From positions 124,001 through 188,000 of the forward strand of contig JBLXBZ010000003.1 of NCBI GenBank assembly GCA_048265185.1: 64,000 bases of DNA, written 5' to 3'. Each line of letters begins with the position of its first letter. The stretch's first letter is position 1. The stretch comes from JBLXBZ01 sp048265185 (GTDB lineage Bacteria > Pseudomonadota > Alphaproteobacteria > Rhizobiales > Stappiaceae). Positions 8,292 through 17,551 of the stretch are shown here, one piece after another. Both the position numbers and the translations under genes were made by a program. The notes beneath the pieces were generated by a model, which had not been told where the DNA came from, searched no databases, and saw nothing but the letters and a program-made list of their open reading frames with translations.

Positions 8292-9996
8292 AGTCGGCGG
8301 AAGGTTTTGCGAAATAATAGCCTTGCATCGCGTGGATGCCCAATGTTCGCATCAAGGCGGCGGTGGGCTCATCTTCCACCCACTCTGCGATGGTTTTGAT
8401 CTTACGCGCGTTGGCGATGTCCACCAGCGACTTGAGGAAGATGTAATCCACTTCGCTTGAGCCGGCGCGCTGAACGAATTGGCCGTCTATTTTCAAGTAA
8501 TCGAGTTTAAGACCGCGCAGTGTCGAAAACGAAGTGTATCCGGCGCCAAAGTCGTCAAGAGCGACTTTAACTCCTAGAATGCGCAGCTCCGTCAGGATGG
8601 CCTGCAGCGCGGACGAATCTTCGATGATCGTGTTTTCGGTGATCTCTACGATCAGCCGCGTCGCCGGTTCTCCCGCCTCTTCCAACGTGTTCAAAAGCGT
8701 AGTGGTCCAACTACGGTTCAAAAGCACTGAGGGAGAGAGATTTACGGCGATGAAAATAGAAGAATGCTGACGCAATTTGGTTAGCGCTTGGCTTATTGCT
8801 TTTTGATCGAGTAACGCCAACAGGCCTAAAGTTTTGGCTGCGGGTATAATCTTGCTTGCGGACAATAGATCGCCATTGATACGCCGCAGCCGCATGAGCG
8901 CTTCAAAAAAAACCGGTTCGCCGTCTTCGGAACGAACCACCGGTTGATAAACTTGCTCTATGCGGTCTTGTGAAAGCGCCTGGAAGGCCTCGTTAGCCAT
9001 TTTCACCGTCTTGCGGCGAGCGATAAATTCATCGTTTTCCGGATGCCAGGCGGCGTATCGACCATACCCTTTGCCGCGAATTTGTTTCAAGGCTTCCCTC
9101 GCCCGAGAAAAAGCGAACTCCGCTGTTTTCGCGTGTTTGGGAATGCTTACGGCGCCGATGGAAATGGAGGGCGCGATCAAATGTCCCTCAATGTTCACAG
9201 GCTGGTCAAAAACGGAAGAAATAAACCGATGAGCCGTCTGCTCGATTTCACTTTCAACGCAGTTGCGCGCGATCAATCCGAATTTATTCGCCGATAATTT
9301 GCCAAATGTGTTGTCGGCGCCTGCTGCAACGCGCAAACGTTCAGCGATTTTTGCAATCAATTTGTCGGCGATAGGCAGCCCATAAACTTCGTTTACAAGC
9401 CCCAGTCCATCGATGGACGCAATGAAAAAAGCGCCTTGGTTTTCATCTGTCTCTAGAGACGCCGCTACGGCGTTTTCCAAGGACTGCATGAATTCGCGGC
9501 GGTTGTTCTGGCCCGCGTCTCCATCGTTTCGTCTGGCTGCCTGGGCTTCAGATGCGGTGACGACTCGCACGGTTCCGCAAGCCCGGATCGGGCGGCCTTC
9601 TTTATCGGGCCACCAGCAGCCCACGTCTTCCAGTATGAGAGCGTTTGAAGGGTTATGTTGATCAAGGAACAGCTGATAGATTGTGTGAAAGATATTTTCG
9701 TCGCCGTTTTTCCCGGATTCTTGTTTTAAAATGGCTTCGCGCCGGGTCGCATGGGACCCCGCTTGGCAAAGCGCTTCATAGCTTTGGCCGGACGTGGGGA
9801 GGGCGCTGTTTTGAAAAGGCAGGATATGCTCGACGTTTGCGCTCCAACGTATTTTATCTGTTTCAAGGTCCCACTCGTAAAGGGCGGTTTTCACGGTGGT
9901 GAGAATCTGGCTGGCGGCGATGTTTTTTACTGAGACTTCAAGAGAGTCTTTGGGCGAGGAGCATTCCCAAGCAACATTATCGCCAGACGCGTTCAT
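8275..9996 (-). CDS. PAS-like / degenerate GGDEF / EAL cyclic-di-GMP phosphodiesterase
   Basis: A 573-residue cytoplasmic signalling protein. Residues about 20-60 look like a PAS core (YEWDLETDKIRWS). The GGDEF domain at about 165-310 has lost the signature: LSANKFG near 235 stands where GGDEF should be, so it should not make c-di-GMP. The EAL domain (about 340-565) keeps the catalytic set: FFEALMR near 365, AVNLS, VEITENT, DDFGAGYTSF, LKIDGQF, IAEWVE and MQGYYFAKP. It is therefore probably a hydrolysing enzyme. ATG 9996 was chosen by the onset of domain-like sequence; its ribosome site is weak, and in-frame starts further upstream remain possible. It is divergent from the small gene at 10202. 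Confidence 0.87.
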   Translation of the reverse strand: MNASGDNVAWECSSPKDSLEVSVKNIAASQILTTVKTALYEWDLETDKIRWSANVEHILPFQNSALPTSGQSYEALCQAGSHATRREAILKQESGKNGDENIFHTIYQLFLDQHNPSNALILEDVGCWWPDKEGRPIRACGTVRVVTASEAQAARRNDGDAGQNNRREFMQSLENAVAASLETDENQGAFFIASIDGLGLVNEVYGLPIADKLIAKIAERLRVAAGADNTFGKLSANKFGLIARNCVESEIEQTAHRFISSVFDQPVNIEGHLIAPSISIGAVSIPKHAKTAEFAFSRAREALKQIRGKGYGRYAAWHPENDEFIARRKTVKMANEAFQALSQDRIEQVYQPVVRSEDGEPVFFEALMRLRRINGDLLSASKIIPAAKTLGLLALLDQKAISQALTKLRQHSSIFIAVNLSPSVLLNRSWTTTLLNTLEEAGEPATRLIVEITENTIIEDSSALQAILTELRILGVKVALDDFGAGYTSFSTLRGLKLDYLKIDGQFVQRAGSSEVDYIFLKSLVDIANARKIKTIAEWVEDEPTAALMRTLGIHAMQGYYFAKPSADCLNGL

Positions 9997-10109
9997 TTCT
10001 GAATCCCATGAATCATGACTTGTTAAAAACCCTCGCCGCGCCAAATGAGAGGACCGTCGGGAGCGAGGTTCGGCAGCGCCGGTTGAGATAACATCACCTA
10101 TCCAAAAGG

Positions 10110-10124
10110 TTAACAAATCATTAC
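10110..10124. promoter_or_regulatory. Possible CtrA-type site in divergent intergenic region
   Basis: TTAA-N7-TTAC on the plus strand, followed by C. On the minus strand it reads GTAA-N7-TTAACC, one base away from the CtrA consensus TTAA-N7-TTAAC. It lies between the phosphodiesterase and the 127-residue hypothetical gene. Such motifs occur by chance in AT-richer intergenic DNA, so this is only a candidate. Confidence 0.3.
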
Positions 10125-10201
10125 CATTGGCACGCCGATTGCCTCGACGATTGTACATAGTGCAAGCCTGTCCCACAATGGGGCGAACATAGGAGCCTCG
10201 G

Positions 10202-10585
10202 ATGAGAATTGATCCGATACGGCGCATAAATGTTGATAAGCGATCGCGCGCCAGAGCTTTTTTGCTTCAAGGAGAAGAGTCGGTGAGGGTGTCGTCCGCT
10301 GAGCGAGAGGGTGAAGGCGGCGACGCAGACGTGGTTCATCCATCCTACTGTCGTGAGATTGCGGTTCTTGACGGCGGCTCTCCGTCAAAAAGCTGGACCG
10401 GTTCCGCGAGCCTTTACCGTCCTAACTCCGTGTTCTTGGCGCACCTTATAGCGACCAAGGAGGGCGCCCCTCAAACGCGGCGGCGTCGCAGGGTGGACTT
10501 GGCGGAGGGCGTTGCGCGCTATCAATTAATGGAGGAGGATCTGGAGCGAGAGCTGAACGGGGTGAGCGTTACGATCTCGCTTTAA
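10202..10585 (+). CDS. Conserved hypothetical protein, 127 residues
   Basis: The function is not recognised. The first half is charged and low in complexity. The second half contains a block that resembles a conserved alphaproteobacterial motif: LYRPNSVFLAHLIATKEGAP, then QTRRRRR, then a helix ending in a YQLMEEDLERE stretch. No signal peptide or membrane segment is seen, so it is probably cytoplasmic. ATG 10202 is well supported by AGGAG with a 6-base spacer. It is divergent from the c-di-GMP phosphodiesterase and convergent with tyrC 20 bases away. Confidence 0.7.
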   Translation: MRIDPIRRINVDKRSRARAFLLQGEESVRVSSAEREGEGGDADVVHPSYCREIAVLDGGSPSKSWTGSASLYRPNSVFLAHLIATKEGAPQTRRRRRVDLAEGVARYQLMEEDLERELNGVSVTISL

Positions 10586-10605
10586 ATTTTATGTGCGCAA
10601 TGGCT

Positions 10606-11538
10606 TTATTGTTCGTTCTCCGTTAGATCGTCTCGTCCGAAATTGGGCGCGGACGTGTCTTGTCCAGCGTCGATGATGGAGCGGCGGATGGAGCGGGTTC
10701 GTGTGAACAGGTCGAACAACGCATCGCCGTCCCCCCAGCGAATCGCGCGTTGCAGGGCGGAGAGGTCTTCTGAAAAACGTGACAGCATCTCCAGGATGGC
10801 GTCCTTGTTGTGAAGGCAAATGTCCCGCCACATGGTTGGATCAGATGCGGCGAGGCGTGTAAAATCGCGAAAACCGCCGGCGGAATATTTGATGACTTCG
10901 GATTGAGTCACGGTGGCCAGATCATCGGCGGTGCCGACAATGTTATAGGAAATCAGTTGCGGCAAATGCGATGTGATCGCCAGCACCAGATCATGGTGCT
11001 GAGGCTCCATCCTGTCGACTTTTGAACCGCAGCCTTCCCAAAAGGCGGAGAGTCGGGCGATCGCGCCTTCATCCACGCCTTGCGCCGGGGTGAGGATGCA
11101 CCACCGCTTGCTGAATAACTCCGCGAAGCCGGCGTCTGGCCCGGAGTGTTCGGTGCCCGCGATTGGGTGGCCGGGAATGAAATGAACATTGTCCGGCGTA
11201 TGGGGCGCGACCAGTTCAATAACCCCTTCCTTTACGGAGCCTACGTCGGTGAGGATGGCGCCGGGGGCGAGAGAGTTGGAGATCTGCTGGGCGATTACGC
11301 CGTAGGCGCCCACAGGCGCGCAGAGAATGACGAGGTCTGCGCCTTCAACCGCTTCTGCGGGGTCGAGAAAGTAATCATCCGCCAAGCCCAGCTCTTCCGC
11401 CCGCGTGAGGGTTTTTTCTGAGCGGGTGGAGACGATGATCTCCTCGGCGAGATTTTCCCGGCGCACGACACGGGCGAGTGACGAACCTATAAGGCCCACG
11501 CCAATGAGCGTCATGCGGTTAAAGAGCGTATCTGACAT
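10606..11538 (-). CDS. tyrC: Prephenate / arogenate (cyclohexadienyl) dehydrogenase
   Basis: A 310-residue NAD(P)-dependent dehydrogenase of tyrosine synthesis. It has an N-terminal Rossmann motif (LIGVGLIGSSLARVV) and the TyrA-family blocks LTDVGSVK and FIPGHPIAGTEHSGP around residues 95-130. The C-terminal helical domain includes TSHLPQLISYN and SAGGFRDFTRLA. Start ATG 11538 follows homologues; the ribosome site is weak, and an in-frame start at 11589 is less likely. It lies last in a minus-strand series, chorismate mutase to hisC to this gene, a grouping seen in Rhizobiales. HisC-family aminotransferases often also handle aromatic keto acids, so the three may act together on chorismate-derived products. 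Confidence 0.9.
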   Translation of the reverse strand: MSDTLFNRMTLIGVGLIGSSLARVVRRENLAEEIIVSTRSEKTLTRAEELGLADDYFLDPAEAVEGADLVILCAPVGAYGVIAQQISNSLAPGAILTDVGSVKEGVIELVAPHTPDNVHFIPGHPIAGTEHSGPDAGFAELFSKRWCILTPAQGVDEGAIARLSAFWEGCGSKVDRMEPQHHDLVLAITSHLPQLISYNIVGTADDLATVTQSEVIKYSAGGFRDFTRLAASDPTMWRDICLHNKDAILEMLSRFSEDLSALQRAIRWGDGDALFDLFTRTRSIRRSIIDAGQDTSAPNFGRDDLTENEQ

Positions 11539-11674
11539 TGTTATTCCAATATAGCGAAATGGCTTGTCCCGAGTTACGGGTTTACGCACGCTTGAACTTC
11601 ATTAAACTTGTCGGTCTCATAAGTCATGATCGGCAATGTGACCACTAGATTGAATTCTAAGCGATTTGATTTCT

Positions 11675-11699
11675 CCCTCGCCAGCGTAACCGGCGAAGG
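11675..11699 (-). terminator. Stem-loop in the hisC-tyrC gap
   Basis: On the minus strand CCTTCGCC can pair with GGCGAGGG (8 bp, one G-U) across a 9-base loop, just downstream of hisC. No T-tract follows. It may weaken read-through into tyrC or be an RNA processing or stability element; this role is inferred. Confidence 0.35.
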
Positions 11700-11723
11700 A
11701 GGGTTTGAATTTCGGAGCTGAAT

Positions 11724-12869
11724 TTATCCAAGAAAACCTTTCAACGCGGTGATGACGTCCCGATTCGCCTCTTCCGTTCCAATGGACATGCGCAAGGCGT
11801 TCTTGAAGCCATAGCCGTCGACCCGGCGCAGCACGCATCCCTGATCGCAAAGATAGTCATCGGCTTCCGCCGCCGTTTTCCCTAGTGTGTCGGGGAAGTG
11901 GATTAAGATGAAATTGCCGACGCTTGGCGTGACCTTCAGGCCAAGCGCTTCCAGCTCTTTGGTGACCCAAGGCAGCCATTTTTCATTGTGCTCCACCGCG
12001 TCTTCGATGAAGGCGCGGTCCTCAACCGCAGCGATCCCCGCCGCCAGCGCCGCCGCGTTGATGTTGAACGGGCCGCGAATCCGGTTCAGCGCGTCGATGA
12101 CATGGGCGGGGCCGTAAGCCCAGCCAAGGCGCAGCGCCGCAAGGCCGTAAATCTTGGAAAAAGTGCGCGTCATCAAAACGTTGTCCGCAGTGGCCGCGAG
12201 CTCCACCCCGGCCTCATAGTCGTTGCGGCGCACATATTCGGCATAGGCCGCGTCCAGCACTAGGAGCGTGTGTGGGGGCAGTCCTGCGTGTAGACGTTTG
12301 ATCTCGTCAAACGGCAGATAAGTGCCGGTGGGATTGTTTGGATTGGCGAGAAAAACGACTTTGGTTCGCTCCGTGACACGCTCCAGCAGGGCGTCCACAT
12401 CCGTGACGCAGTCGCGCTCCGGAGCGATGACGGGCGTTCCGCCGGCTGCGAGGATGGCGATTTTATAAACAAGGAAGCCATGCTCGGTGAAAAGCCCTTC
12501 GTCGCCGGGGCCGATATAGGCCCGGGCGACGAGCTCCAGAATTTCGTCGGAGCCATTGCCGCAAATCATACGATCCATGTTGAGGCCATAGACCCGGGCG
12601 ATGGCTTCGCGCAGAGCGCTTGCCGACCCGTCCGGGTAAAACTCCAGCGGGCCGACGGCGCGAAAGGCTTCTAAGGCTTTTGGGCTGGAGCCGAGGGGGC
12701 TTTCATTGGACGACAGCTTATGAAACTTGTCGCCGCCGGTGGCTTTTGAGCGGCCGGGGACATAGGGCGCAATCTGGAGAATGCCGGGGCGGGGCTGTGG
12801 GCGAGAGGAAGAGGAGACGTCGGCGCCGTTCGGGACTGGTTGGTCGGATGCTGTTGTTGTCATTTTCAT
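11724..12869 (-). CDS. hisC: Histidinol-phosphate / aromatic aminotransferase
   Basis: A 381-residue fold-type I PLP aminotransferase. Visible landmarks are KLSSNESPLG near residue 50, FLANPNNPTGTYLP near 170, the LDAAYAEY block binding the cofactor, and the PLP lysine in TRTFSKIYGLAALRLGW near 235. The C-terminus has the substrate-carboxylate arginine in LRMSIGTEEAN. HisC transaminates imidazole acetol phosphate in histidine synthesis, and in this family often also phenylpyruvate or prephenate. Its position between chorismate mutase and tyrC favours an aromatic role here, either in addition or instead. The start could also be the ATG two codons downstream. Confidence 0.9.
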   Translation of the reverse strand: MKMTTTASDQPVPNGADVSSSSRPQPRPGILQIAPYVPGRSKATGGDKFHKLSSNESPLGSSPKALEAFRAVGPLEFYPDGSASALREAIARVYGLNMDRMICGNGSDEILELVARAYIGPGDEGLFTEHGFLVYKIAILAAGGTPVIAPERDCVTDVDALLERVTERTKVVFLANPNNPTGTYLPFDEIKRLHAGLPPHTLLVLDAAYAEYVRRNDYEAGVELAATADNVLMTRTFSKIYGLAALRLGWAYGPAHVIDALNRIRGPFNINAAALAAGIAAVEDRAFIEDAVEHNEKWLPWVTKELEALGLKVTPSVGNFILIHFPDTLGKTAAEADDYLCDQGCVLRRVDGYGFKNALRMSIGTEEANRDVITALKGFLG

Positions 12870-12890
12870 TTGTTTCCGGGTTTTTCAGGA

Positions 12891-13775
12891 TCAGCTATCG
12901 GCGCCGAAATCGGCGTTCGACATGTCGTCAAGATCAATGGGGGCGGCGAAGCCTCCGATTCGTCGCAAGGTTTGGGGCGGAGCGCCAGCCTCCTCGCATA
13001 GCGTTGAAATCTCGGCGGCGGGCATATCCGCGCGAACGGCGATCATCGCGTCTACGCCTTCAGTGGTGCGGTGAAAGGCCATTACTTCGACGCCGCTGTT
13101 CATGAGTTTGCCTGGCGCCGCTCCGCGCCAACGCGCGTCATAAACGGCCATGTCCATGGCGAGGATCTCAGTTGGATCAACCGCGCTGGAAATGACGAAG
13201 GCCGGCAAGTCCGCAGGCCGGTCTTCACAAACGAAAAAGGGTAATCTTGCGGTGATTTTGGGTCCAAGCGCCTCGTCGCTCGCCAAGCTGCGCCACCACG
13301 GCAGGTCCGCCCGCTCCTCGATGGCGATAAGGCCGAAACTCAGAGTTTGTAAATTATTTCCGCTCAGAGCCACCTCGCGAATGACGTCGGAAGGGTCGCC
13401 TGAAATCTCCAATGGCGCGGAGAAGCCGAAATAAAACCGGGCCAGGTCATAAAGTTCGATAAGATCTTCCGGGCGCTCTTCCATGAAAATGCGCACGCGC
13501 CCTGTGGGAGATACGGCGTTCATGGTGAGCTCACGCCAGATATGCTCCAGCTGGATCAGTGAGGTTTCGCCGTTATGGCGCTCAACCAGGCGGCGCATCC
13601 ACTCAGCTTCTCGCTCCGGTGAATTGAGACGAGGCATAAGCGCTCCTTCGCGCTCATTCAATGCAGCGGCTCTGTCGTTGATCAGCTGCTGGATTTCCCT
13701 GTCAATCGCCTCAATTCGGCGTTCCGGGTCGCTATCGACGGCGCAATTACGCTTCGAAGGCAAATCAGTCAGCAT
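12891..13775 (-). CDS. Chorismate mutase family protein, long form
   Basis: A 294-residue protein whose N-terminus (ERRIEAIDREIQQLINDR, about residues 18-36) matches the AroQ chorismate mutase helix, followed by the rest of an all-helical domain to about residue 95. The remaining two-thirds, with GNNLQTLSFGLIAIEER and IGGFAAPIDL near the end, matches the extended proteins that precede hisC and tyrC in Rhizobiales; a prephenate-dehydratase-like or regulatory role for that part is unproven. It should convert chorismate to prephenate for tyrosine and phenylalanine. AAGGA lies 8 bases before ATG 13775. Confidence 0.8.
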   Translation of the reverse strand: MLTDLPSKRNCAVDSDPERRIEAIDREIQQLINDRAAALNEREGALMPRLNSPEREAEWMRRLVERHNGETSLIQLEHIWRELTMNAVSPTGRVRIFMEERPEDLIELYDLARFYFGFSAPLEISGDPSDVIREVALSGNNLQTLSFGLIAIEERADLPWWRSLASDEALGPKITARLPFFVCEDRPADLPAFVISSAVDPTEILAMDMAVYDARWRGAAPGKLMNSGVEVMAFHRTTEGVDAMIAVRADMPAAEISTLCEEAGAPPQTLRRIGGFAAPIDLDDMSNADFGADS

Positions 13776-13983
13776 GAGTTTCGTCCTTGAAAGAGAATTC
13801 CTGAACGGGCAAATGACGGTCAGTCATAGGTAAAATGGGGGCGGAAAGCAAAAGAAATCATTGACGATAAGCTGGACGGCGCCTACCTCTTTTCTTCCTT
13901 GCGCTTCTTTGTCGCCAATATATCCTTTGGTGGCGTTTCATAAATGAAGAGCGGGATTTTGACGGCGAGGACCGAGAAATAAG

Positions 13984-15168
13984 ATGAAACGCAAAGAAGC
14001 TGCAACGCCGGACGAGGCAGATCATCCCTCAAGTAAAATCGCGCGTTTTGGCGCTGATTCTCCGTTGAAACTCGCCTCAGGCGTCGAGCTTGCTCCCTGG
14101 CAAATCGCTTATGAGACTTACGGCCAGTTGAATGAAGACCGCAGCAATGCGATTCTCATTTGTCATGCGCTGACGGGGGACCAATATGTGGCCTCGAAAA
14201 ATCCAATTTCTGGCAAACCGGGCTGGTGGTCCATGCTCGTGGGGCCGGGGTGCCCGGTGGACACCGATAAATATTTCGTTATTTGCGCCAATGTTCTGGG
14301 CGGCTGTTTAGGGACCACGGGTCCCGCCTCCACCAACCCGGCGACTGGAGCTGCGTGGGGTTTGGACCTGCCGGTGGTGACCATCGGCGACATGGTCCAG
14401 TCGCAACAGCGTCTTCTCGATTATTTGGGCGTCGAGACGCTTTTCGCCGTCATCGGCGGCTCCATGGGCGGCATGCAGGTTCTGGACTGGGCGACGCGTT
14501 TTCCCGAGCGGGTTTTCGCCGCTATTCCCATCGCCTCCGCCGCGCGTCATTCCTCGCAAAATATCGCCTTTCATGAAGTGGGGCGCCAGGCGGTGATGGC
14601 CGATCCCAACTGGCGTGGCGGTCGCTACGCAGAATATGGTTCGCGTCCCTCAAAAGGTTTGGCCGTGGCGCGAATGGCCGCGCACGTCACCTACATGTCG
14701 GATCGGGCGTTGCACACCAAATTCGGGCGGAACCTGCAGGATCGGGAGGCTATTACTTTCGGCTTCGACGCGGATTTTCAGATTGAAAGCTACCTGCGCC
14801 ATCAAGGCATGACTTTCGTTGATCGTTTCGACGCCAATTCCTATCTCTATGTGACGCGGGCCATGGATTATTTTGACATAGCGGCGGATCACGGCGGCGT
14901 GCTCGCTAATGCGTTTTTGCATTCTCCGGTTCGCTTTTGCGTCATGTCTTTCACCTCCGACTGGTTGTTTCCAACGTCGGAAAGCAAGGCTATCGTCAAA
15001 GCGTTGAACGCGGCGGCGGCGAATGTGTCTTTCGTCGAGGTGGAGAGTGAGCGTGGGCATGACGCGTTCTTGCTGGATGAACCGGAAATGTTCCGCACCG
15101 TGCATGGCTTTTTGACGGGGGCCGCCAATGCGCGGGGAATTCCGGCGCCGGGAGGGAGCGGCTTATGA
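13984..15168 (+). CDS. metX: Homoserine O-acetyltransferase (MetX family)
   Basis: A 394-residue alpha/beta-hydrolase enzyme that acylates homoserine at the entry to methionine synthesis. The nucleophile serine is in IGGSMGGMQVLDW at about residue 160, and the histidine is in the late RGHDAFLLDEPEM block; CHALTGDQYV and LGGCLGTTGPAS are also typical. MetX can use acetyl- or succinyl-CoA depending on active-site residues not assessed here. The last four bases overlap the start of metW (ATGA). The upstream 200 bases were read for a SAM-II riboswitch and no convincing core was found. Confidence 0.94.
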   Translation: MKRKEAATPDEADHPSSKIARFGADSPLKLASGVELAPWQIAYETYGQLNEDRSNAILICHALTGDQYVASKNPISGKPGWWSMLVGPGCPVDTDKYFVICANVLGGCLGTTGPASTNPATGAAWGLDLPVVTIGDMVQSQQRLLDYLGVETLFAVIGGSMGGMQVLDWATRFPERVFAAIPIASAARHSSQNIAFHEVGRQAVMADPNWRGGRYAEYGSRPSKGLAVARMAAHVTYMSDRALHTKFGRNLQDREAITFGFDADFQIESYLRHQGMTFVDRFDANSYLYVTRAMDYFDIAADHGGVLANAFLHSPVRFCVMSFTSDWLFPTSESKAIVKALNAAAANVSFVEVESERGHDAFLLDEPEMFRTVHGFLTGAANARGIPAPGGSGL

Positions 15169-15797
15169 GCTTGAAGCGAGACGGGCGCGCCAATGGCGCC
15201 GATCGCGGCGATCATTTGATTGTTCGGGATTGGATTGAGCCGGGTAGTCGGGTGTTGGACGTGGGCTGCGCCGACGGGGCGTTGTTGGATTTGCTCATTC
15301 GTGACCGGCAGGTGGACGGGCGGGGCGTTGAACTGTCGCAAGCGGGGGTGAACGCATGCGTCGCGCGTGGTCTGTCGGTGGTTCAAGGGGACGCCGACAG
15401 CGATTTATCCGATTACCCTGACGACGCTTTTGACTATGTCATTTTGAGCCAGACCCTTCAGGCCATGCGCTCGCCGAAAACCGTTCTGGAGCAATTGCTG
15501 CGCATTGGCGACAAAGCCGTGGTGTCGTTTCCGAACTTTGGTTTCTGGCGGAACCGTTTGCAACTTATGTTCCTTGGCCGGATGCCTGTGACGGATTATC
15601 TGCCTTATTCATGGTACGACACGCCGAATATTCACTTTTGCACGATTCAAGATTTCACGCGCATGTGTGAGGATGTCTCCGCTAAAGTGGAGAAAGCGGT
15701 GCCTTTGGACCGCAACGGCGAGCCAGTTGGGGTTCGCGGCCCTTGGTGGACATGGAATCTTTTTGGCGAACAGGCTGTTTTCTTGCTGAGCCGCTAA
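15165..15797 (+). CDS. metW: MetW methyltransferase-like protein
   Basis: A 210-residue class I SAM-fold protein. The SAM-binding motif VLDVGCADGALLDLL is at about residues 25-39, and the family blocks VISFPNFGFW-like and GRMPVTDYLPYSWYDTPN follow. MetW is normally encoded right after MetX and is required for full homoserine acyltransferase activity in several bacteria. Here the two overlap by ATGA, which implies coupled, stoichiometric translation. Confidence 0.93.
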   Translation: MSLKRDGRANGADRGDHLIVRDWIEPGSRVLDVGCADGALLDLLIRDRQVDGRGVELSQAGVNACVARGLSVVQGDADSDLSDYPDDAFDYVILSQTLQAMRSPKTVLEQLLRIGDKAVVSFPNFGFWRNRLQLMFLGRMPVTDYLPYSWYDTPNIHFCTIQDFTRMCEDVSAKVEKAVPLDRNGEPVGVRGPWWTWNLFGEQAVFLLSR

Positions 15798-16534
15798 TGG
15801 CGCATTCCCGCCGATGCGCCTTCGGGAAGGAAGACCGGCCGTAATACTCTGAAGCTTCGTTTTTTTGCAATGGGAACGCCTTGATAGAGGACCTTTTCCG
15901 CTTCAAGCAACAATAGGCCAGCGAAGGCGGGGCAGAACTTGCGCCCGACGGCTTCGAAACTACGCGCCGAGCGTATTACGAGTTTCGAACGCGTTGGAGG
16001 AAGAAAAAGCGCTTCGTCGCGGCCGCGAATTTGAAAATCGCAGGTTCTCATCAAGGCTTCCAGCTGTCCGCGCGAATAGGGGCGCCCATAGCCAAAGGGA
16101 GATATTTCCGATCGCGCCCAAAGCCCGCGCCGGTTTGGCGCTATGGCGATCATTCTCCCTCCCGGCGCCAGCACGCGCCAGACTTCGCGCAGCAGCGCGG
16201 CTGGATCGCCCGCCATATCCAGTCCATGAACCAGAATCGCCCGATCAAAGCAATAATCGCTAAAAGGCAATTGGTGGTCATGGGTCAGGACGCTGGCGTT
16301 TCGTCGCTCTGGCGGCCAGGCCATAACCCCTTGGGCCGCAGGCATGGCGGCGACGCAACGCTCCGCCTCATTCAGATAGGGGCGCATGAAAGGGCCGGGA
16401 TAGCCGACGCCCAGCAGCGATTGCCCTTTAAGCGTCGGCCATAGGGTGCGGATGCGGGCGCCGATCAGAACGCGCAGCATTCGCCCGGCGGGCAATTCGT
16501 AAAATGTTTTAAGGTCGGCGACGTCAAGATACAT
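15794..16534 (-). CDS. Class I SAM-dependent methyltransferase, type 11-like
   Basis: A 246-residue methyltransferase. The SAM motif region is LLGVGYPGPFMRPYL, and a typical DRAILVHGLDMAGDPAALLREVWRVL segment is followed by LAPGGRMIAIAPNRRGLW. This is the group often found next to gloB in alphaproteobacteria, with unknown substrate. ATG 16534 starts MYLDVADLKTFYELPAGRM, which fits homologues; longer in-frame starts up to 16714 add sequence with no domain features. It overlaps metW by four bases tail to tail and is divergent from gloB. Confidence 0.8.
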   Translation of the reverse strand: MYLDVADLKTFYELPAGRMLRVLIGARIRTLWPTLKGQSLLGVGYPGPFMRPYLNEAERCVAAMPAAQGVMAWPPERRNASVLTHDHQLPFSDYCFDRAILVHGLDMAGDPAALLREVWRVLAPGGRMIAIAPNRRGLWARSEISPFGYGRPYSRGQLEALMRTCDFQIRGRDEALFLPPTRSKLVIRSARSFEAVGRKFCPAFAGLLLLEAEKVLYQGVPIAKKRSFRVLRPVFLPEGASAGMRH

Positions 16535-16752
16535 GAAATAACGGTCCTGAGTGTCGCACTCTTTGGCGATCCATTTTGAGCCTAGTTGTCTTTTGACCCT
16601 ACGGCGAGGCGATAATGGTTCGTTTGTTTGCGGTTTGCAATCGTGATTGCGCGCTGGACGCATCCATGGTTGCGCCATATGCGTCTCTGGGCCAAGGTGG
16701 AGGAAAGGCATCACAGGATGTTCACAACAGCGATTGACTGAAAGTGAGACCC

Positions 16753-17538
16753 ATGCGCGCAGAGCTACGCAACCTCGAAATTCGCCAATTTCCTTGCCTT
16801 GACAGCAACTTCGGCGTTCTTGTCCATGATCCGGAAACGGGGCGCACCATCGCTTTCGACGTTCCTGACGCAGCCCCCTATCTCGAGGTCTTGAGCCAGA
16901 CCGGGTGGCGGTTGAGCGATATTCTGATCACACATCATCATTGGGACCACGTTCAAGGATTGAGCGCCTTGAAAGAGGCCACCGGCGCGCATGTGACGGG
17001 GCCGGGCTTGTCCCGTGGGAAGATCTCCGATGTGGACGCTTTCGTTGAAGATGGCGACCGGGTGATGGCGGGAGATCTTGAGATTCGCGCTTTGGCGACG
17101 CCGGGGCACACGTTGGATCAGATTTCTTGGTGGATTCCGGCGGGTAAATTCGCTCATACGGGAGACACATTATTCGCGCTGGGCTGCGGCCGGGTGTTTG
17201 AAGGCGACATGGAGATGATGTGGTCGTCCTTGGATAAGCTCGCGCGGAGCCTGCCGTCTGAGACGGCGATTTATTGCGGACATGAATATACCCTCGCCAA
17301 CGCCCGTTTCGCCGTGACGGTTGATCCGGCGAATCCTTTGCTCAAGGAGCGACTGGCGGTGATAGAGCAAAAAGTCGCCGCCGGGCAGGCGACATTGCCA
17401 ACGACCATGGAAGAGGAGTTGGCCACCAATCCCTTCCTTCGGGCGCGGGATCTTGGGGTTCAAAAGGCGTTGAATATGGAAGGGGCCGCGGCCGCGGATG
17501 TTTTTGGCGAATTGCGCCGGCGTAAAGATAATTTCTGA
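16753..17538 (+). CDS. gloB: Hydroxyacylglutathione hydrolase (glyoxalase II)
   Basis: A 261-residue metallo-beta-lactamase-fold enzyme hydrolysing S-lactoylglutathione, the second step of methylglyoxal detoxification. The binuclear metal motif THHHWDHVQG lies at about residues 59-68. The next metal ligand is in ATPGHTLDQISW, the bridging aspartate in HTGDTLFALGCGR, and a further histidine in CGHEYTLANARFA. ATG 16753 was preferred to an in-frame GTG three codons upstream (16744); neither has a strong ribosome site. The cupin gene follows after 13 bases. Confidence 0.93.
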   Translation: MRAELRNLEIRQFPCLDSNFGVLVHDPETGRTIAFDVPDAAPYLEVLSQTGWRLSDILITHHHWDHVQGLSALKEATGAHVTGPGLSRGKISDVDAFVEDGDRVMAGDLEIRALATPGHTLDQISWWIPAGKFAHTGDTLFALGCGRVFEGDMEMMWSSLDKLARSLPSETAIYCGHEYTLANARFAVTVDPANPLLKERLAVIEQKVAAGQATLPTTMEEELATNPFLRARDLGVQKALNMEGAAAADVFGELRRRKDNF

Positions 17539-17551
17539 GGAGGAGCCGGAG

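Noticed and set aside
13776..13983. SAM-II or other methionine riboswitch before metX
   Set aside because: The short leader was read for the conserved pseudoknot core and none was seen; only a weak GCC-rich hairpin near the middle.
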